Of a stretch of DNA of 64,000 nucleotides, positions 32,933 to 41,433 are shown piece by piece. A program made the translations under genes and the position numbers. Numbering within the stretch: the stretch's first letter is position 1; every line of letters starts with the position of its first letter. This DNA comes from Streptomyces gelaticus (GTDB lineage Bacteria; Actinomycetota; Actinomycetes; Streptomycetales; Streptomycetaceae): assembly GCF_014649535.1 (NCBI RefSeq), contig NZ_BMTF01000010.1, positions 1-64,000 on the forward strand, in the 5' to 3' direction. The notes under the pieces are model-generated. The model was not told the DNA's origin and searched no databases. It was given only the letters and a program-made list of their open reading frames with translations.

Positions 32933-34438
32933 TCACACGCCGATCAACGGCGAACGCGGGTCGCTGCGCAGCGGTGCGGCGAGTTCGGCCAGCGCCCGTT
33001 CCAGGCCGTGCAGATGGGCGAGCGCGGGCTCGGCCCCGGCCGTGTGCGGCACAACGTCCGGTACGCCCGCCCGATGCCGCGGGTCGGGGGCGGTCAGGGC
33101 CTCCACGGACGCCTCGACCCGCCAGCAGGCGGCGGTGAGGCGGGTGTCGTGGGATGCCTCCGGGTCCGCCGCGACGGAGGCCAGTCCGCGTACCTCGCGT
33201 GCGCAGTCGTCCAGCAGGGCGAGGACCTGACCGGCACGGACCCTGCGGGCGCGCAGCGGGCTGAGCGGGTGCACGAGCGGGGCCAGCGACATCCGGACCC
33301 GGCCGAGCAGTGCCTCCAGTTCGGCGATCCGGGGTGCGGGATCGGCGGTCGGCGATCCCGAGAGCCGTGCGGCTGCTTCCGCGGTGCAGGCGTGCACACA
33401 GCGCAGGGCCCGCTGGATCCACGCGTCGGTCGTGGCGTGCGTGGTGACCGGCAGGACGAGCAGCACCGCGAGCATCGCGCCGAGCGCGCCCGCGCCGGTC
33501 TCCGTCACACGCAGCACCAGCAGGGCGGGGTCCAGCACGCCGAGGAGTCCGTAGAGCGCCCCGGCCATCACCGTCACGGAGAGCACCATCCAGGTGTAGG
33601 AGACAGCGGCGGTGTAGAAGATCCCGAAGACACCGGCCGCGACCACGACCGCGGTGGGCACGGGCGCCCCGTGCAGCGGTACGACGACGGCCAGGCCGAT
33701 GGGCACGCCGGCCAGTGTTCCCAGCACTCTGCGGAAGCCGCGCACCAGTGTCTCGCCGCGCGAGGCGGTGTTCACGAAGACCCACCACGTGGCGCCCACG
33801 GCCCAGTACCAGCGTTCCTCGGAGAGGACGAGTCCGGCCATCAGAGCGAGGGCGGCGCCCGCGATGGCCTGGACCGCCTGGCGCGTGGTCGCCCGGCCGA
33901 GCCCGGTGCCGGTCACCGGGGCGGGGACGACGGGGGCGGGCCGCCGCCGCTCGTAGCACCACAGGCCGAAGCGGACGGTCGACGAGAGGAGCAGGGAGAG
34001 GGCGACCGCCGAGTACAGCTCGGGCAGTTGACCGGGCAGGGTGTGGAGGAACTGCGTGGTGAAGAAGGCCATGAACGCGAACACGCCGAGCGAGTGGCCG
34101 CGCGGCCCCCATCGCCGGGCGTACACGCCCGCGCCGATGACCGCGAGAAAGGCCAGGTCCCGGGCGACCGGGTGGTCGTGCAGCCCCGCGCCGAGGGCCA
34201 GTACGGGGAAGCCGGCGACGGGCAGCAGGGCCGTGGTGATCGCCTGCCCCCGCACCGTGGTGTCCAGCACGGTGAACAGGGCCAGCAGTGCGGCGAGGCC
34301 GCCGGTGACGGCCGCGACGAGGGAGTGTCCGGCCAGTCCGCACACCGCGACGGCCAGTCCGATACCGAGGACGGCCCGGAGACTGCTGCGCAGCCTCGTC
34401 CGGCCCGGGTCCGGGGCAACGAACATCCTCTTCAGCAC
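32933..34438 (-). CDS. FUSC family inner-membrane protein
   Basis: About 501 aa. Two banks of membrane segments (AVLGIGLAVAVCGLAGHSLV..., ALLPVAGFPVLALGAGL, LALMAGLVLSEERWYWAVGATWWVFV, TAVVVAAGVFGIFYTAAVSYTWMVLSVTVMAGALYGLLG) surround a soluble middle and precede a cytoplasmic helical tail. The segment WYWAVGATWWVFVNTASRGETLVRGFRRVLGTLAGVPIG is typical of FUSC/YccS/ArAE proteins, linked to aromatic acid efflux and resistance. The start is GTG 34438 or 34441, where GGGAG lies close by; the frame is open a little further upstream. Confidence 0.85.
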   Translation of the reverse strand: MLKRMFVAPDPGRTRLRSSLRAVLGIGLAVAVCGLAGHSLVAAVTGGLAALLALFTVLDTTVRGQAITTALLPVAGFPVLALGAGLHDHPVARDLAFLAVIGAGVYARRWGPRGHSLGVFAFMAFFTTQFLHTLPGQLPELYSAVALSLLLSSTVRFGLWCYERRRPAPVVPAPVTGTGLGRATTRQAVQAIAGAALALMAGLVLSEERWYWAVGATWWVFVNTASRGETLVRGFRRVLGTLAGVPIGLAVVVPLHGAPVPTAVVVAAGVFGIFYTAAVSYTWMVLSVTVMAGALYGLLGVLDPALLVLRVTETGAGALGAMLAVLLVLPVTTHATTDAWIQRALRCVHACTAEAAARLSGSPTADPAPRIAELEALLGRVRMSLAPLVHPLSPLRARRVRAGQVLALLDDCAREVRGLASVAADPEASHDTRLTAACWRVEASVEALTAPDPRHRAGVPDVVPHTAGAEPALAHLHGLERALAELAAPLRSDPRSPLIGV

Positions 34439-34494
34439 CACTTGCTCCCGCTTCCGCACGCCGGCCCGGTACGCCGGCTCCGTACACCGGCATG

Positions 34495-34523
34495 AAAAAG
34501 GCGCCGCGGAGATCCGCAGCGCC
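34495..34523 (-). terminator. Intrinsic terminator with U-tract after the mannosyltransferase gene
   Basis: On the minus strand, GGCGCTGCGGA pairs with TCCGCGGCGCC (one mismatch, 2-nt gap) and is followed directly by TTTTT. This is a classical rho-independent terminator, about 160 nt past the glycosyltransferase stop and before the FUSC gene. Confidence 0.65.
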
Positions 34524-34683
34524 ATCGACGGGTACATCACAGCATCCTTGCAACCCATGGCTCAACTCGGACAGCTGTCAGTGAGCCATTGGTACAGCAA
34601 ATCTCGACTCTGCTGCACCATGAGTAGGCCAACGGACCGGCGGCGCACCGGCCTGTGGCCGGTGGCCGTGCCGCGGCGGCTGC

Positions 34684-35838
34684 CTACTCCTCTCCCGGCA
34701 GGGGCACCGGCAGCTGCTCCACGGGAGTCAGAAGCTCTGTCAGGTGCCGGGCCGAGGCGTCCCAGGACCAGGACTCCCGGACCCATTCACGGCCCGCGGC
34801 GCCCATCGCCGCCCGGTCGGGGTCGAGAAGAATCCCGGTCAGCGCCTCGGCGACGGCGCCGGGGTCGGTGCCGTCCACGACCCGGCCGGTCCTGCCGTCG
34901 AGGACGGTGTCCGGAGCGCCGCCCGAGTCGCCGACGACCACCGGCAGACCGCTCGCCGCCGCCTCCAGGAACACGATCCCGAGCCCCTCCGCCTCCAGCC
35001 CCGCCCGCCGGGTGCGGCACGGCATCGCGAAGACGTCCGCCGCGGCGTAGTAGGGCGGTGTGTCGGCGTGCGAGACGCCGCCCGCGAAGCGGACCGCCCC
35101 CTCCGCGTGCCGCGCCGCCAGCTTGCGCAGCCGGGCCTCGTCGGGGCCCTTGCCGACCACGAGCAGCACGGCGTCGGGCACCTTGTCCCGGATCAGCGGC
35201 AGGGCCCGGATGAGGGTGTCCTGGCCCTTGCGGGGGACGAGCCTGGCCACGCACAGGATGACCCGCTCGCCGTGCAGCCCGAGTTCGGTGCGCGGGTCGG
35301 GTCCGGCGCCGGCGCGGGGCCGGTACACCTCGGGGTCGACGCCGGGGACCAGCCGGCTCATGCGCGCCCGCGGGCCGAGCGCGGGCTCGATCCGGGCGCG
35401 GGTGTACTGGCCCAGGTAGGTGACCACGTCGACGCCGCCGCCTATCCGGCGCATGAGCCCGCGCACGCCGGGCGTTCTCGCCCACCAGATCTCGTGGCCG
35501 TGCGTGGTCGCCACGATGCGCCGGACGCCGCTGCGCCGCAGGGCCGGCGCCATCAGGGCCAGCGGTGCGGCGGCGCCGAACCAGACCCGGTCGCAGCCGT
35601 GGGCCCGCGCGATCTCGACGGCCCTGCGGGTCACCCGGCCGGTCGGCAGCAGCATGCGGCTCGGATCCCGTACGACGGGGAACGGCAGGCCCGCGTCGTA
35701 GGCGGTGTCACCGGGCTCGTGCGAGGTGTAGACGACCACGTCGTCGTCGGGGACCCGGGTGGCCATCGCGTGCACAAAGGTCTCGATGCCGCCCTGGCGG
35801 GGCGGGAAGTCATTGGTGATGACAAGGGTGGAGCCCAT
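34684..35838 (-). CDS. Glycosyltransferase family 4, PimB'-like phosphatidylinositol mannosyltransferase
   Basis: 384 aa GT-B enzyme. It opens with STLVITNDFPPRQGGIETFVH, the N-terminal glycine loop typical of PimB' (second mannosylation of phosphatidylinositol mannosides). Then come THGHEIWWARTPGVRGLMRR, VPGVDPEVYRP, ILCVARLVPRKGQDTLIRALP and the EX7E nucleotide-sugar motif in EAEGLGIVFLEAAASG. The donor should be GDP-mannose and the acceptor an inositol lipid at the cytoplasmic membrane face. ATG 35838 is used; an upstream extension lacks family sequence. A U-tract hairpin at 34495-34523 terminates the gene. Confidence 0.88.
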   Translation of the reverse strand: MGSTLVITNDFPPRQGGIETFVHAMATRVPDDDVVVYTSHEPGDTAYDAGLPFPVVRDPSRMLLPTGRVTRRAVEIARAHGCDRVWFGAAAPLALMAPALRRSGVRRIVATTHGHEIWWARTPGVRGLMRRIGGGVDVVTYLGQYTRARIEPALGPRARMSRLVPGVDPEVYRPRAGAGPDPRTELGLHGERVILCVARLVPRKGQDTLIRALPLIRDKVPDAVLLVVGKGPDEARLRKLAARHAEGAVRFAGGVSHADTPPYYAAADVFAMPCRTRRAGLEAEGLGIVFLEAAASGLPVVVGDSGGAPDTVLDGRTGRVVDGTDPGAVAEALTGILLDPDRAAMGAAGREWVRESWSWDASARHLTELLTPVEQLPVPLPGEE

Positions 35839-35948
35839 GGACTTTTCGGTTCCTTCGGTTGGTCGGAATCGGCCGGACCGCCGGGAGAGGGCAGCCGGAT
35901 GCCCGGTCGCGGGCACGGCGGCTCGCCGAGCGGTCCTGCGCCGTCCGG

Positions 35949-35982
35949 TCGGTGTGTCGGTTCTGTCGGTGTGTCGGTTCCG
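35949..35982. repeat. 17-bp tandem repeat, two copies
   Basis: TCGGTGTGTCGGTTCTG (35949-35965) is repeated with one change at 35966-35982, in the 268-nt gap between the two-component operon and the mannosyltransferase start. It may be a regulatory direct repeat; no other gene-like content is seen in the gap. Confidence 0.55.
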
Positions 35983-36106
35983 TACGTGCCGGAGCCGCGC
36001 CGCGCCCGCCGTTTCCGGTCGTGCGGGAGCCGAGGGCGGGTGCGAACGGGGTGTACGGGGCGTTACGTGGGTGCGGACGCGGTGTCGCGCGGGTGACGGG
36101 GCCGGA

Positions 36107-36778
36107 TCAGTAGCCGGTCGGGCGCACCAGGCCCGTCTCGTAGGCGTGGACCGCGGCCTGGGTGCGATCGCGCAGTCCTAGTTTGGACAGGATCCGGCCC
36201 ACATGGGACTTGACGGTCTGCTCGGCGACCACCAGACATGCGGCGATCTCGGTGTTGGACAGGCCCTGCGCGATCAGGGCCAGCACCTCGGTCTCACGCT
36301 CCGTCAGTTCGCCGGTGCGGGCCTTCAGCTGGGCGCGCGGAGCGGCGCTCACCCGGGCGAACTCGGCGATCAGCCTCTTGGTGATGTTCGGCGCGAGCAG
36401 GGCCTCGCCCTTCGCCACCACCCGTACCGCATGGGCGAGTTCTTCGGCCGAGGCGTCCTTCAGGAGGAACCCGGACGCGCCCGCACGCAGCGCCTCGTAG
36501 ACGTACTCGTCGAGATCGAAGGTGGTCAGGACGAGCACCCTGACGGTGGCGCCCTCTCCCTCGGTGACGGCGCGGGTCGCCTCGATGCCGCCGAGCCGGG
36601 GCATACGGATGTCCATCAGGACGACGTCCGGGTCGAGTTCGGCCACCTTCTCCACGGCGTCCGCACCGTCCACCGCCTGGCCGACGACCTCGATGCCGGG
36701 TTCGGCGTTCAGCAGAACCGTGAAGCCCTGCCGGACCATCATCTGGTCGTCGGCGATCAGAACGCGGATAGCCGTCAT
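36107..36778 (-). CDS. NarL/FixJ-type response regulator
   Basis: 223 aa. Receiver domain with the acidic pair in VLIADDQ, phospho-acceptor Asp56 in VVLMDIRMP, Thr in VLVLTTFD and Lys in GFLLKDAS; then a LuxR-type HTH (LTERETEVLALIAQGLSNTEIAACLVVAEQTVKSHVGRIL). It overlaps the upstream histidine kinase stop by 4 nt (ATGA), so both are one translationally coupled operon. Target genes are not obvious; the membrane acyltransferase and secreted hydrolase genes lie upstream on the same strand and may belong to the same unit or regulon. Confidence 0.93.
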   Translation of the reverse strand: MTAIRVLIADDQMMVRQGFTVLLNAEPGIEVVGQAVDGADAVEKVAELDPDVVLMDIRMPRLGGIEATRAVTEGEGATVRVLVLTTFDLDEYVYEALRAGASGFLLKDASAEELAHAVRVVAKGEALLAPNITKRLIAEFARVSAAPRAQLKARTGELTERETEVLALIAQGLSNTEIAACLVVAEQTVKSHVGRILSKLGLRDRTQAAVHAYETGLVRPTGY

Positions 36779-38109
36779 CGGATGTCCTCGGCAGGGTCGG
36801 CGGGAACGGCGGGGCCCGTCGGCTCCGCGAGGGGCGGTGCGGGCAGTATCGCAGTGACTTCGTACCCGCCGTCAGGAGTTGCTCCGGTGGCCAGTTCGCC
36901 TCCCAGCATCGCGGTGCGCTCACGCATGCCGAGCAGGCCGTGGCCGGGGCCCGGGGTGGGCGGGGCGGCCCGTTCCGGCGCGGTGTTGGTGATCCGCACG
37001 GTGACCCCGGACTCATGGTGGCGGATCTCCACCCGCACCCGCGCGCCCGGCGCGTGCCGCATCGCGTTGCTGAGTGCCTCCTGCACGATGCGGAACGCCG
37101 ACAACTCGACGCCCGGCGACAGCGGACGCGGCTCCCCGGTGGTCTCGGCGGTGACCGTGAGTCCGGCGCCGCGCGCGTTGCCGATCAGCTCGTCCAGCCG
37201 TGCCAGGGTGGGCTGCGGGGCGTGCCGCGCGGCCTGCGGCAAGGGGTCCTCGGAGCGCAGTACGCCGAGCACCCGGCGCAGTTCGGTGAGCGCTTCGACC
37301 GCGTTCCTGCGGATGCCCTCGACGTTCTCCCTCAGCTCCTCGGACGGGTTCTCGACCAGGTGCGGGACGACCTGTGCCTGGATGGAGATGACCGACATGT
37401 GGTGGGCGACCACGTCGTGCAGCTCGCGTGCGATGCGATTGCGCTCCTCCAGCAGGGTCCGTCTGGCGCGCTCCTCGGCGGTGAGCTCCTCCTGCTCGAC
37501 CAGTCGGGTACGGGCCACCGCGAGGCCGCGCAGCGCGATGCCCATCGCCACCGTGATCACGAGGACGCCGAGGGCGAGGCGGATGTCATTGGCGCTGCGC
37601 CAGGGGGTGCTCGCTCCACAGAGGAGCCCCGCCAGCACGGAGATCGTCAGGGTCTCGGCGGCGATCCGGGGGCGCAGCCGCAGCGCGAGCAGGAACAGCA
37701 CCCCGGCCTGCATCGCGATCCCGGCCCCGCTCCAGGGGAACGCGCCGTCCCACGGGAACCGTGTCCCGAAGCCGACGTTCGCGGCGAACGGGGTGACCAG
37801 CACCATGACGAGCATCGACGCCCACCAGGCCTGGAGCGGGCGGTACAGGGCGACGACGATCGCCACCGACTGGACCCCGGCGAGCAGGATGCCGAGCTGG
37901 ATGCCCATCCCGAAGTCGAAGGCGTACTGGTTGCTGCCCGTGATGAGCACCCCCACCGCGAACATCACCAGCGGCACCATGATCACCGGCCGCCACTCCA
38001 GCCAACGCGGCTTCCCCGAGAGCCCGTTCGGGTCGACCGCCATGGTCGCAAGATCCTCGCGCAGGGTACGGGGCAGTGCCCGCAGTACCCGCGCCGCACG
38101 CTTCACCAT
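36775..38109 (-). CDS. Sensor histidine kinase (HisKA_3 family)
   Basis: 444 aa. About five or six membrane helices (PVIMVPLVMFAVGVLI, LGILLAGVQSVAIVVAL, SMLVMVLVTPFAANV, LGVLVITVAMGIAL) precede the dimerisation/phospho-acceptor box EERNRIARELHDVVAHHMSV (His) and an HATPase domain (FRIVQEALSNAMRHAPGA, GHGLLGMRERTAMLGG). Partner of the overlapping response regulator. No extracellular sensor domain is present, so the signal is likely membrane-associated. ATG 38109 (MVKRAARV) has GGGGGGAC upstream. Confidence 0.92.
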   Translation of the reverse strand: MVKRAARVLRALPRTLREDLATMAVDPNGLSGKPRWLEWRPVIMVPLVMFAVGVLITGSNQYAFDFGMGIQLGILLAGVQSVAIVVALYRPLQAWWASMLVMVLVTPFAANVGFGTRFPWDGAFPWSGAGIAMQAGVLFLLALRLRPRIAAETLTISVLAGLLCGASTPWRSANDIRLALGVLVITVAMGIALRGLAVARTRLVEQEELTAEERARRTLLEERNRIARELHDVVAHHMSVISIQAQVVPHLVENPSEELRENVEGIRRNAVEALTELRRVLGVLRSEDPLPQAARHAPQPTLARLDELIGNARGAGLTVTAETTGEPRPLSPGVELSAFRIVQEALSNAMRHAPGARVRVEIRHHESGVTVRITNTAPERAAPPTPGPGHGLLGMRERTAMLGGELATGATPDGGYEVTAILPAPPLAEPTGPAVPADPAEDIR

Positions 38110-38134
38110 GTCCCCCCGGTTCACAGCTCGCACC

Positions 38135-39301
38135 TTAGACACGCCGTGCCGCCATCGATCCGGCGGGGCGCCCCTCGCGGACGAGCAGGTTCTTCGTTCG
38201 TGTCGGCCGCTGCTGTTCGTAACCGCGGAACGCAAGCCGGCAGAGCAGCAGCGCCACGGCGAACACCGGCAGCCAGACCGCCCGGGCGAGTACCCAGCCG
38301 GGTCCGTCGGGCAGGGTGTGCAGGCCCGGCAGCACTCCGCCCGCCCACAGGCCGGTCGCGGTGACCGCGATCATCGCGGTCTGGTGCCACAGGAACACCG
38401 TCATCGCGGAGAGGTTCACCGTCGCCACCGCTGCCCAGAGCACGGGACGCCGCAGCATCCGGCGCAGCGGGCCGAGCAGCAGCAGCGCCGCCCCGCACTG
38501 CGCGAGGCCGAACGTGACCACGGCGAGGGTCGGCGGGTCGAGATTGGAGATCTCCGTACCGGGCACTCCGACCATGCTCGCGGGATAGCCGGCCCACCGG
38601 ATCAGTGCTGCGGTGGCGGCGGCTCCGCCGAGCAGCAGCGTCCAGCCGGTCCGGCGGCTGAGCAGCTCGCCCCGGGCCCAGGCCGCGCCCAGGCAGTACG
38701 GCACCAGCCAGCCGGCCGCCACGTTGACCGAGGCGAAGCCGCCGGGCGCGTCCAGGCCGAAACGGTAGAGGTCGACGACCAGTACGACGGCGAACGGCCA
38801 CAGCGGATGCAGCCTCGCCACCAGTGGGGTCGCCGCTGTCAGCGCCACGAAGACCGCGATGAACCAGAGCGGGGACCACACCAGCTTGCACAGTGCGCGC
38901 ACGGTGCCCTGGTCCACCCCGGCGGCAAGCATCACGCCCGCCGCCACGGACCACACGACCGGCACCACGGCCATCGGACGCAGCAGCCGGCTCATCCGCG
39001 CACGCAACCACTGTCCGTAGCTCTCGCCCCGGGCGCGGGCGGCGGCCTGACTTCTCGCACCAACCAGCCCGCCGACCAGGAAGAAGACCGCGAGGGTCTG
39101 GAACAGCCAGGAGACCGGGGTGAGTTCGGGCAAGTACCGGAGCGGGCTCGCCCCGTGCAGGGTGCCGCTGTCGACGACCAGCGCGGTCACCAGCCAGTGG
39201 CCGAGAACGACGCCGAGGATGGCGAGAGCGCGCAGTGCGTCGACGGCACGGTCACGGTCGGCGGGGGTGGCGGATTCGATCCGCCGGGCGTAGTCACGCA
39301 T
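38135..39301 (-). CDS. Acyltransferase family membrane protein (Acyl_transf_3)
   Basis: 388 aa with about ten membrane segments. The start DRAVDALRALAILGVVLGHWLV carries the conserved R...H of acyltransferase 3 proteins (RALAxxxVxxxH), and VFFLVGGLVGARSQ follows the family pattern. These enzymes transfer acetyl or other acyl groups onto surface sugars or antibiotics. Its start overlaps the end of the upstream alpha/beta hydrolase gene by 8 nt, showing tight coupling. It is followed 25 nt later by the histidine kinase gene, so all four genes may form one operon. Confidence 0.88.
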   Translation of the reverse strand: MRDYARRIESATPADRDRAVDALRALAILGVVLGHWLVTALVVDSGTLHGASPLRYLPELTPVSWLFQTLAVFFLVGGLVGARSQAAARARGESYGQWLRARMSRLLRPMAVVPVVWSVAAGVMLAAGVDQGTVRALCKLVWSPLWFIAVFVALTAATPLVARLHPLWPFAVVLVVDLYRFGLDAPGGFASVNVAAGWLVPYCLGAAWARGELLSRRTGWTLLLGGAAATAALIRWAGYPASMVGVPGTEISNLDPPTLAVVTFGLAQCGAALLLLGPLRRMLRRPVLWAAVATVNLSAMTVFLWHQTAMIAVTATGLWAGGVLPGLHTLPDGPGWVLARAVWLPVFAVALLLCRLAFRGYEQQRPTRTKNLLVREGRPAGSMAARRV

Positions 39302-40271
39302 GGCGCTCTCCCGGGGTCTTGGCGGATCCGGCCGTGCCGGCCACGATCCGGGCGATGCTCCTCAGCGATTCGGAGCCGGTCTTCAGGTAGTCGCTGTGGC
39401 CGCCGGAGCCCGCCGCGAAGATCTCGGCACCGAACCCGGGCGAGACCGGGTCCGTTCCGAACCCGACGGTCACGAAGGGCAGTCGGAGCTCGGCGTGCGG
39501 TACGTCCGCGATCCAGTCGTGGCTGGCGCGGCCGGCCCAGACGGTGGCCGGGGTGTGCAGGGCGGCGACGTCGGGGTAGCCGGTCCCCGGGCTGCCGTAC
39601 AGCACGATGTCGTCGACCCGCAGTCCGTGCGCGGCCCGTGCGCAGACGACGGAGCCGTAGGAGTGGCAGAGGAGAGTGGTGCGGGCCGCGGGTCTCAGTC
39701 GCTTCAACTCCCCTGAGAATCGAACCAGTTCTTGTGCGGCCTCGGTGGCCCGCCCCGAGGTGAGCGAGGCCGGGCTCGCTGTCGCGGGTGTCCGGTATCC
39801 GAGCCAGGCGACCACCGCCGACCCCGCCCCCAGCTCCTTGCGCAGGGCGAGAGCGCCGTTGCGCAGGCGCCAGTAGTGGTCGATGTCGATGCCCGCGCCG
39901 GGGATCAGTACGGCGATCCGTTCCGCACGGGACAGATCACCGACGACCTCGACGCCACGGCCGCCGTCGCGGCCGTCGAAGGAGAGGAAGCTGCGGGCCG
40001 GACCGGCCATCGTGTGCAGCGCGGCAGCCCGCCCGCGGTCGCCGTGGCGGGCCGCCGTCCGCTCGGCCGCGCCGATGTCGGCGCGTGTCGCGGCGTACCG
40101 CTCGGCGAGGTCCTCGGGAGCGGCGGTGCGCAGCGGGCCCCGGACGGCCGGAGCGGGCGCGGGAACGGCCGCGGGGCCCGCCGCGCCCGAGACCGGCACG
40201 GCCACCGAGGCGGCCACCAGCGCGGCGAGCAGGCCGCGACGCAGGCGGGATATGCGCGGATGGGACGACAT
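39294..40271 (-). CDS. Secreted alpha/beta hydrolase (DUF1023 type)
   Basis: 325 aa. Signal peptide RRGLLAALVAASVAVPVSGAAG at the N-terminus. The DUF1023-like hydrolase core has VAVLIPGAGIDIDHYW-type sequence (ERIAVLIPGAGIDIDHYWRL), the nucleophile elbow in TLLCHSYGSVVCARAA (Ser in CHSYG), the strand IVLYGSPGTGY and a His near the end (SGGHSDYLKTGSESLRSIARIV). Probably acts outside the membrane as an esterase or lipase; substrate unknown. The first gene of the acyltransferase/two-component run, reading from a divergent intergenic region that holds the inverted repeat at 40336-40394. Confidence 0.85.
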   Translation of the reverse strand: MSSHPRISRLRRGLLAALVAASVAVPVSGAAGPAAVPAPAPAVRGPLRTAAPEDLAERYAATRADIGAAERTAARHGDRGRAAALHTMAGPARSFLSFDGRDGGRGVEVVGDLSRAERIAVLIPGAGIDIDHYWRLRNGALALRKELGAGSAVVAWLGYRTPATASPASLTSGRATEAAQELVRFSGELKRLRPAARTTLLCHSYGSVVCARAAHGLRVDDIVLYGSPGTGYPDVAALHTPATVWAGRASHDWIADVPHAELRLPFVTVGFGTDPVSPGFGAEIFAAGSGGHSDYLKTGSESLRSIARIVAGTAGSAKTPGERHA

Positions 40272-40335
40272 GGCGGGGTTGTTCCTTCCGTACCTGATGG
40301 CTTCGGTGCTCGGGTACAGAAGCTAGGGAAGGGAT

Positions 40336-40394
40336 CCCGTAGTCGGCGTCCCACCGGGGTGTGAACCCATTTCGTAGCTCTCGAGGACTACGGG
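40336..40394. promoter_or_regulatory. Inverted repeat in the divergent region between the secreted hydrolase and Lrp genes
   Basis: CCCGTAGTC (40336-40344) and GACTACGGG (40386-40394) are perfect reverse complements 41 nt apart. A looping or dimer-of-dimers operator is possible; Lrp-type regulators often bind spaced sites near their own gene. Confidence 0.45.
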
Positions 40395-40500
40395 TATGAC
40401 ATCCGGTCAGGGGCGGGCCGGCTCGCTCCGGTCCGGCTTCCGCTGTGCCGTTGGTACAGTCGCAGCCCGGATCGCCGTACCAGGAAGAGGCCAGCGGACC

Positions 40501-40989
40501 ATGGCGGTGGACGCCCTCGACACCCGTATCCTCCGGCTGCTCATCGAGCAGCCGCGTACCAGCGTCCGTGAGTACGCGCGCATCCTCTCCATCGCCCGGG
40601 GCACCCTCCAGGCCCGGATCGACCGGCTGGAACGGGACGGTGTGATCACCGCGACCGGGCCGGTGCTGTCCCCCGCGGCACTGGGCCACCCGGTGCTGGC
40701 CTTCGTCCATCTGGAGGTCACCCAGGGGCATCTCGACGAGGTCGGCGAGGCACTCGCCGAGGTGCCGGAGATCGTCGAGGCCTTCTCGACCACGGGCGGC
40801 GGTGATCTGCTGGCGCGGGTGGTGGCCCGCGACAACGGGCACCTGGAGGATGTGATCCAGCAGCTGATCCAACTGCCCGGAGTGGTCAGGACACGCACCG
40901 AGGTGGCGCTGCGGGAACGGGTGCCGCACCGGCTGCTGCCGCTGGTCGAATCGGTGGGCCGTGCGACGGGAGCGGGCAGCCGGAAGTGA
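40501..40989 (+). CDS. Lrp/AsnC family transcriptional regulator
   Basis: 162 aa. N-terminal HTH: DALDTRILRLLIEQPRTSVREYARILSIARGTLQARIDRLERDGVIT. The C-terminal RAM/ligand domain has AFVHLEVTQGHLDEVGEALAEVPEIVEAFSTTGGGDLLARVVARD, where GGGDLLARV replaces the usual GxxDyll. It should bind DNA as an octamer-type particle and sense an amino acid or related metabolite. ATG 40501 follows AGGAAGAGG. It is divergent from the secreted hydrolase gene and precedes a carboxyltransferase remnant. Confidence 0.9.
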   Translation: MAVDALDTRILRLLIEQPRTSVREYARILSIARGTLQARIDRLERDGVITATGPVLSPAALGHPVLAFVHLEVTQGHLDEVGEALAEVPEIVEAFSTTGGGDLLARVVARDNGHLEDVIQQLIQLPGVVRTRTEVALRERVPHRLLPLVESVGRATGAGSRK

Positions 40990-41012
40990 TCTCCGGCTCG
41001 GCGTGCTCGGCG

Positions 41013-41259
41013 CGGCTCGGCCACCGCAAGGAGCTGGCGGCGATCGCGGCCCCCCGGTAAGCGCGAGCCGGTCTTCCAGGAGCGGGTGGCCGAGCTGTAC
41101 GAGCACGGCCAGGCGGTCAACGCCGCGGTGGCGCCGAAGATCGACGCGGTGATCGCCCTGGCGGACTCGCGCGCCCGGATCCTCTCGGAGCCGGCCGACC
41201 GGGAAGCGGACGGTACCGCGCCGCCCGGCGGTCATCGTCCGTCCGTCGGCACCCGGTGA
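41013..41259 (+). pseudogene. Remnant of an acyl-CoA carboxylase carboxyltransferase (beta) subunit, C-terminal end with frameshift
   Basis: Frame one reads RLGHRKELAAIAAPR then TAA. After a shift within GCGGCCCCCCGG, another frame continues REPVFQERVAELYEHGQAVN then AAVAPKIDAVIALADSRARI. Together they match the end of biotin-dependent carboxyltransferases (HKLAAIxDPxxREaxFxxxVaxxYexGkAlNaAxxxEIDdVIDPAdTRxxI). Only the last 80 or so residues survive and no start is present. Probably a decayed relic. Confidence 0.6.
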
Positions 41260-41433
41260 GAAGGAAGCGGCCGCACGGAAAGCACACGGTTTCGGGCACC
41301 CGACGGAGCCCGGAGCCGCGAGGTCCGGCGGCCCGATATCCTGATCTTGCCGCGCGCCCCCCACCTCGCCCCGGTCCTTCGGGTCGCTGCCCGTGGCAGC
41401 AGAAGCGGCCCACAATTCGAGATTGGTGCACAG

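Noticed and set aside
36203..39763. Very long plus-strand open frame (about 1186 codons) opposite the two-component and acyltransferase genes
   Set aside because: It is antisense to three well-identified minus-strand genes; high GC keeps the opposite frame open and its translation is low-complexity with no family match.
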